A DNA stretch of 64,000 nucleotides, taken from the NCBI GenBank assembly GCA_020161845.1, contig JAIUNK010000001.1, positions 1 to 64,000 on the forward strand, read 5' to 3'. Position numbers and translations under genes: made by a program. The notes beneath the pieces were generated by a model. It was not told where the DNA came from. It worked only from the letters and a program-made list of their open reading frames with translations, and did not search any database. Numbering within the stretch: the first letter of the stretch is position 1; every line of letters starts with the position of its first letter. Positions 62,255 through 64,000 of the stretch are shown here, piece after piece. The DNA is from Actinomycetota bacterium (lineage in GTDB: Bacteria; Actinomycetota; Actinomycetes; Actinomycetales; Dermatophilaceae).

Positions 62255-62408
62255 GCATCGAGGGCCAGCCTTGATGCCGAGGGCCAGTGCGCAGGTGCTG
62301 GCCCTCGGCCTTAGCGCTGGCCTTCGGCGGGGAAGGCTGGCCTCGACGTAACGCTGGCCCTCGGCCTTAACGCTGGCCCTCGGCGGCGAAGGCTGGCCTT
62401 CGACGGGG
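62255..62408. repeat. Second cluster of the same repeat family, mainly inverted (locus 2b)
   Basis: After ~100 bases of ordinary sequence two direct units (GCATCGAGGGCCAGCCT and GATGCCGAGGGCCAG) are followed by six inverted units, each starting CTGGCC(C/T)TCG and ending in either TAACG/TAGCG or GAAGG. The first ~55 bases nearly duplicate 62083-62137. No gene is present in 61865-62443; these arrays and the terminator are all it holds. Confidence 0.8.
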
Positions 62409-62443
62409 CGGACGCGCGGCGACAGGGCGGGACGAGGACCGCC

Positions 62444-62932
62444 TCAGCGGGCGACGCCACACGCGGCGGCGGCGTCCACCAGGGACTGCTTCAGGGCGGC
62501 GCGCTGGGCGTCGGTGAGGCGTCCGAAGGGACGGGTGAGCTCCGTGCCGGCGAGGCACTGCTGCTGCTCGACGCTCAGGGACGCCCAGCCGAAGCCCAGG
62601 CGGTCGCGCCCGGCGAGCTTGTCGGGAAGTTCGACCCCGCACTCCTTCAGCGCGGCGCGCACCTGGCCGGCGAGCTCGGTGCGCTGGGCATCGCTCAGCG
62701 CGCCCTTGGGACGCTGGAGTCCCGCGTCGGCGAGGCACCGGCGCTGGTCAACGGTCAGGGCACGGTAGAACCAGGCCACGCCCGCGCCCCGGGACGCCGC
62801 CGTGCCCGCGGCCGTGGACGCGGTGGGCGACGGTGTCGGCGTGGACGGGTCCGCTGCGGCCTGGCCGGCGTACAGGACGCCTCCGGCGACCACGACGGCG
62901 GCGCCCGCGACGATGGACCTGACGAACCTCAT
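62444..62932 (-). CDS. Small secreted protein with two internal repeats
   Basis: The 162-residue protein is not recognised by name. It has a signal peptide (SIVAGAAVVVAGGVLYAGQA) and a Pro/Thr/Ser linker. Two ~48-residue repeats follow: LTVDQRRCLADAGLQRPKG with LSDAQRTELAGQVRAALKEC, and LSVEQQQCLAGTELTRPFG with LTDAQRAALKQSLVDAAAAC. Each repeat holds two cysteines in equivalent places, so one disulfide per repeat is likely. ATG 62932 follows GGGAGGGGAAG. It is divergent from a two-component system by 136 bases. Confidence 0.75.
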   Translation of the reverse strand: MRFVRSIVAGAAVVVAGGVLYAGQAAADPSTPTPSPTASTAAGTAASRGAGVAWFYRALTVDQRRCLADAGLQRPKGALSDAQRTELAGQVRAALKECGVELPDKLAGRDRLGFGWASLSVEQQQCLAGTELTRPFGRLTDAQRAALKQSLVDAAAACGVAR

Positions 62933-63068
62933 GACTTCCCCTCCCGGTGTGCTTTCGTGACGAGCCTGGCGGCCCCGGCTGGAGTCGGCGTCAAGGAAAG
63001 CTGGAGATCTGCTGGAAGCCGGTGCGGGTCGGCTCGTCCGCGGTGGCGCTTGCTGGCATCTTGTACCC

Positions 63069-63755
63069 GTGGAGACAGCCGGCCCCCGCGTGCTCGTGGT
63101 TGACGACGAGGAGAACATCTCGTTCCTCGTCGGCGCAGCCCTGCGGCTCCAGGGCTGCACGGTGGAGTCCGCCGCCACCGGAGCGGCGGCGCTGGCCGCG
63201 GCCGCCACGCTCGACCCGCAGGTCGTCGTGCTCGACATCCAGCTGCCCGACCTCGACGGCTACGAGGTGCTGCGCCGGCTGCGCGCTACGGGCAGCCAGG
63301 CGGCGGTGATCTTCCTGACCGCGCGCGGGACGACGTCCGACCGCGTACGCGGGCTGACCTCCGGCGGCGACGACTACGTGGTGAAGCCCTTCGCGCTGGA
63401 GGAGCTGGTCGCGCGCGTCCAGGTGGCGCTGCGACGCCGCGGCGGCCAGCCGGAGCCGTCCCGCTGGCAGGTGGCCGACCTGGTGCTGGACGCCGACGCC
63501 CACCGGGTCTGGCGGGGCGGGCGCGAGCTCACGCTGTCCGCCACCGAGTTCAAGCTGCTCGCCTGCCTGATGGCCAACGCCGGACGCGTGGTGACCCGCG
63601 GCCAGATCCTCGACCAGGTCTGGCAGTACGACTTCGGTGGCGAGTCGGCGATCATCGAGTCCTTCATCTCCAGCCTGCGCAAGAAGGTGGACGCCCAGGA
63701 GCCGCGGCTGATCCACACGGTGCGCGGCATCGGGTACGCCGTCCGGGAGTCGTGA
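63069..63755 (+). CDS. OmpR-family response regulator
   Basis: The 228-residue regulator has a receiver domain (RVLVVDDEENISFLV, phospho-acceptor Asp56 in VVVLDIQLPDLDGYE, Thr in FLTARG, Lys in VVKPFALEEL) and a C-terminal winged helix (LSATEFKLLACLMANAGRVV, SFISSLRKKVD, IHTVRGIGYAVRE). GTG 63069 is the start. The stop overlaps the kinase start (TGATG). The signal is unknown, and the divergent secreted two-repeat protein is a possible target. Confidence 0.95.
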   Translation: METAGPRVLVVDDEENISFLVGAALRLQGCTVESAATGAAALAAAATLDPQVVVLDIQLPDLDGYEVLRRLRATGSQAAVIFLTARGTTSDRVRGLTSGGDDYVVKPFALEELVARVQVALRRRGGQPEPSRWQVADLVLDADAHRVWRGGRELTLSATEFKLLACLMANAGRVVTRGQILDQVWQYDFGGESAIIESFISSLRKKVDAQEPRLIHTVRGIGYAVRES

Positions 63756-64000
63756 TGACCCTGCGCCGCCGGCTCGTCGTGGCGATCAGCACGCTGCTGG
63801 TCGTCGTCGCGCTGGCGTTCGCCGGCGTGGCCCTCGTGCAGCGGTCGTACCTCGTCTCGCAGGTGGACGAGCGCCTCCGCGTCCTCTCGGCGAACACGAA
63901 GGCGCTGGTCGCGGTCTCCACCCGGGCGGAGGCAGGGACGGGCGCCGCAGCAGACCTGCTCACCGACGTCTACGTCGGCATCCACAAGCTGAACGGGACG
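63755..64000 (+). CDS. Sensor histidine kinase, N-terminal part only
   Basis: The 82 residues visible consist of a basic start (MTLRRRL), one TM helix (VVAISTLLVVVALAFAGVAL) and the start of an extracytoplasmic sensor region (RSYLVSQVDERLRVLSANTK). HAMP, dimerisation and ATPase domains lie beyond the right edge. Partnership with the upstream regulator follows from the one-base stop-start overlap. Confidence 0.85.
   Translation, partial: MTLRRRLVVAISTLLVVVALAFAGVALVQRSYLVSQVDERLRVLSANTKALVAVSTRAEAGTGAAADLLTDVYVGIHKLNGT

Overview
The window is almost entirely chromosomal DNA of a high-G+C actinomycete. The evidence is a WhiB protein, a GTG-rich gene set with constant ATGA/GTGA stop-start overlaps, an actinobacterial Tad cluster with DUF4244-type pilin and TadE-like genes beside a DEAH helicase, and gene order matching the Mycobacterium tuberculosis stretch from holB/tmk/topA through the tad genes to nth, ridA, whiB4 and ponA2. 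A member of the Propionibacteriales is my best guess for the order, but that is inference. The first ~2.48 kb do not fit: they carry trcR (a regulator known from alphaproteobacteria), an FAD-dependent oxidoreductase and a quinone oxidoreductase. At ~2466-2492 the quinone oxidoreductase loses its 5' end exactly where an actinobacterial-type DUF4143 ATPase gene appears without its 5' end. I read this as a chimeric junction, most simply a misassembly.

Layout. 1-2490: alphaproteobacterial-like segment. 2476-2904: 3' fragment of an AAA/DUF4143 gene. 3145-16315: a collinear plus-strand accessory island of ten genes with visibly lower G+C than the rest. It begins with four overlapping genes that I cannot match to a named system (a small PemK-like protein, a sigma-like DNA-binding protein, a second protein with a PemK-like N-terminus, and an AAA/DUF3696 ATPase). 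A type I restriction-modification operon follows (hsdM, hsdS, a TIGR02391/Ymh gene, hsdR), then a DUF2130 coiled-coil protein with a nuclease-like motif, and after a strong hairpin a DUF1883-TIR protein. The island ends just 3' of tRNA-Pro(CGG), a typical integration site, but no integrase is visible.

16950-23431 is the conserved block: metallophosphoesterase and class A PBP on the minus strand, divergent from whiB, DUF4177, ridA, nth, a thioredoxin-like lipoprotein and a NUDIX hydrolase, nearly all overlapping. 23472-30557 is a seven-gene putative biosynthetic cluster in two convergent operons (SDR, GT2/GT21 glycosyltransferase, alpha/beta-hydrolase-like protein, UGT-like glycosyltransferase; and opposite them a KAS III-like synthase, MBL hydrolase and PaaK/CapK-like adenylating enzyme). 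30661-33721: GH13 glucosidase, holin-like membrane protein, methyltransferase. 33876-38774: complete Tad/Flp pilus operon. 38849-50518: helicase, methyltransferase, HtrA-like protease, topA, tmk, holB, DoxX protein. 50607-56328: ricT, S33 peptidase lipoprotein, tRNA-Thr(CGU), ABC exporter and a LolA-like lipoprotein. 56421-61864: ROK repressor divergent from a monosaccharide ABC importer (mmsA-mmsB-chvE), with a strong promoter flanked by a 9-bp inverted repeat. 62444-64000: a small secreted two-repeat protein divergent from an OmpR-type two-component system cut by the window end.

Two intergenic regions (51506-51667 and 61974-62408) carry the same family of ~20-bp repeats in direct and inverted clusters, which no known feature class in my list explains. 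The best candidates for something undescribed are the four-gene operon at 3145-7269 with its restriction/TIR neighbours, this repeat family, and the convergent biosynthetic cluster.
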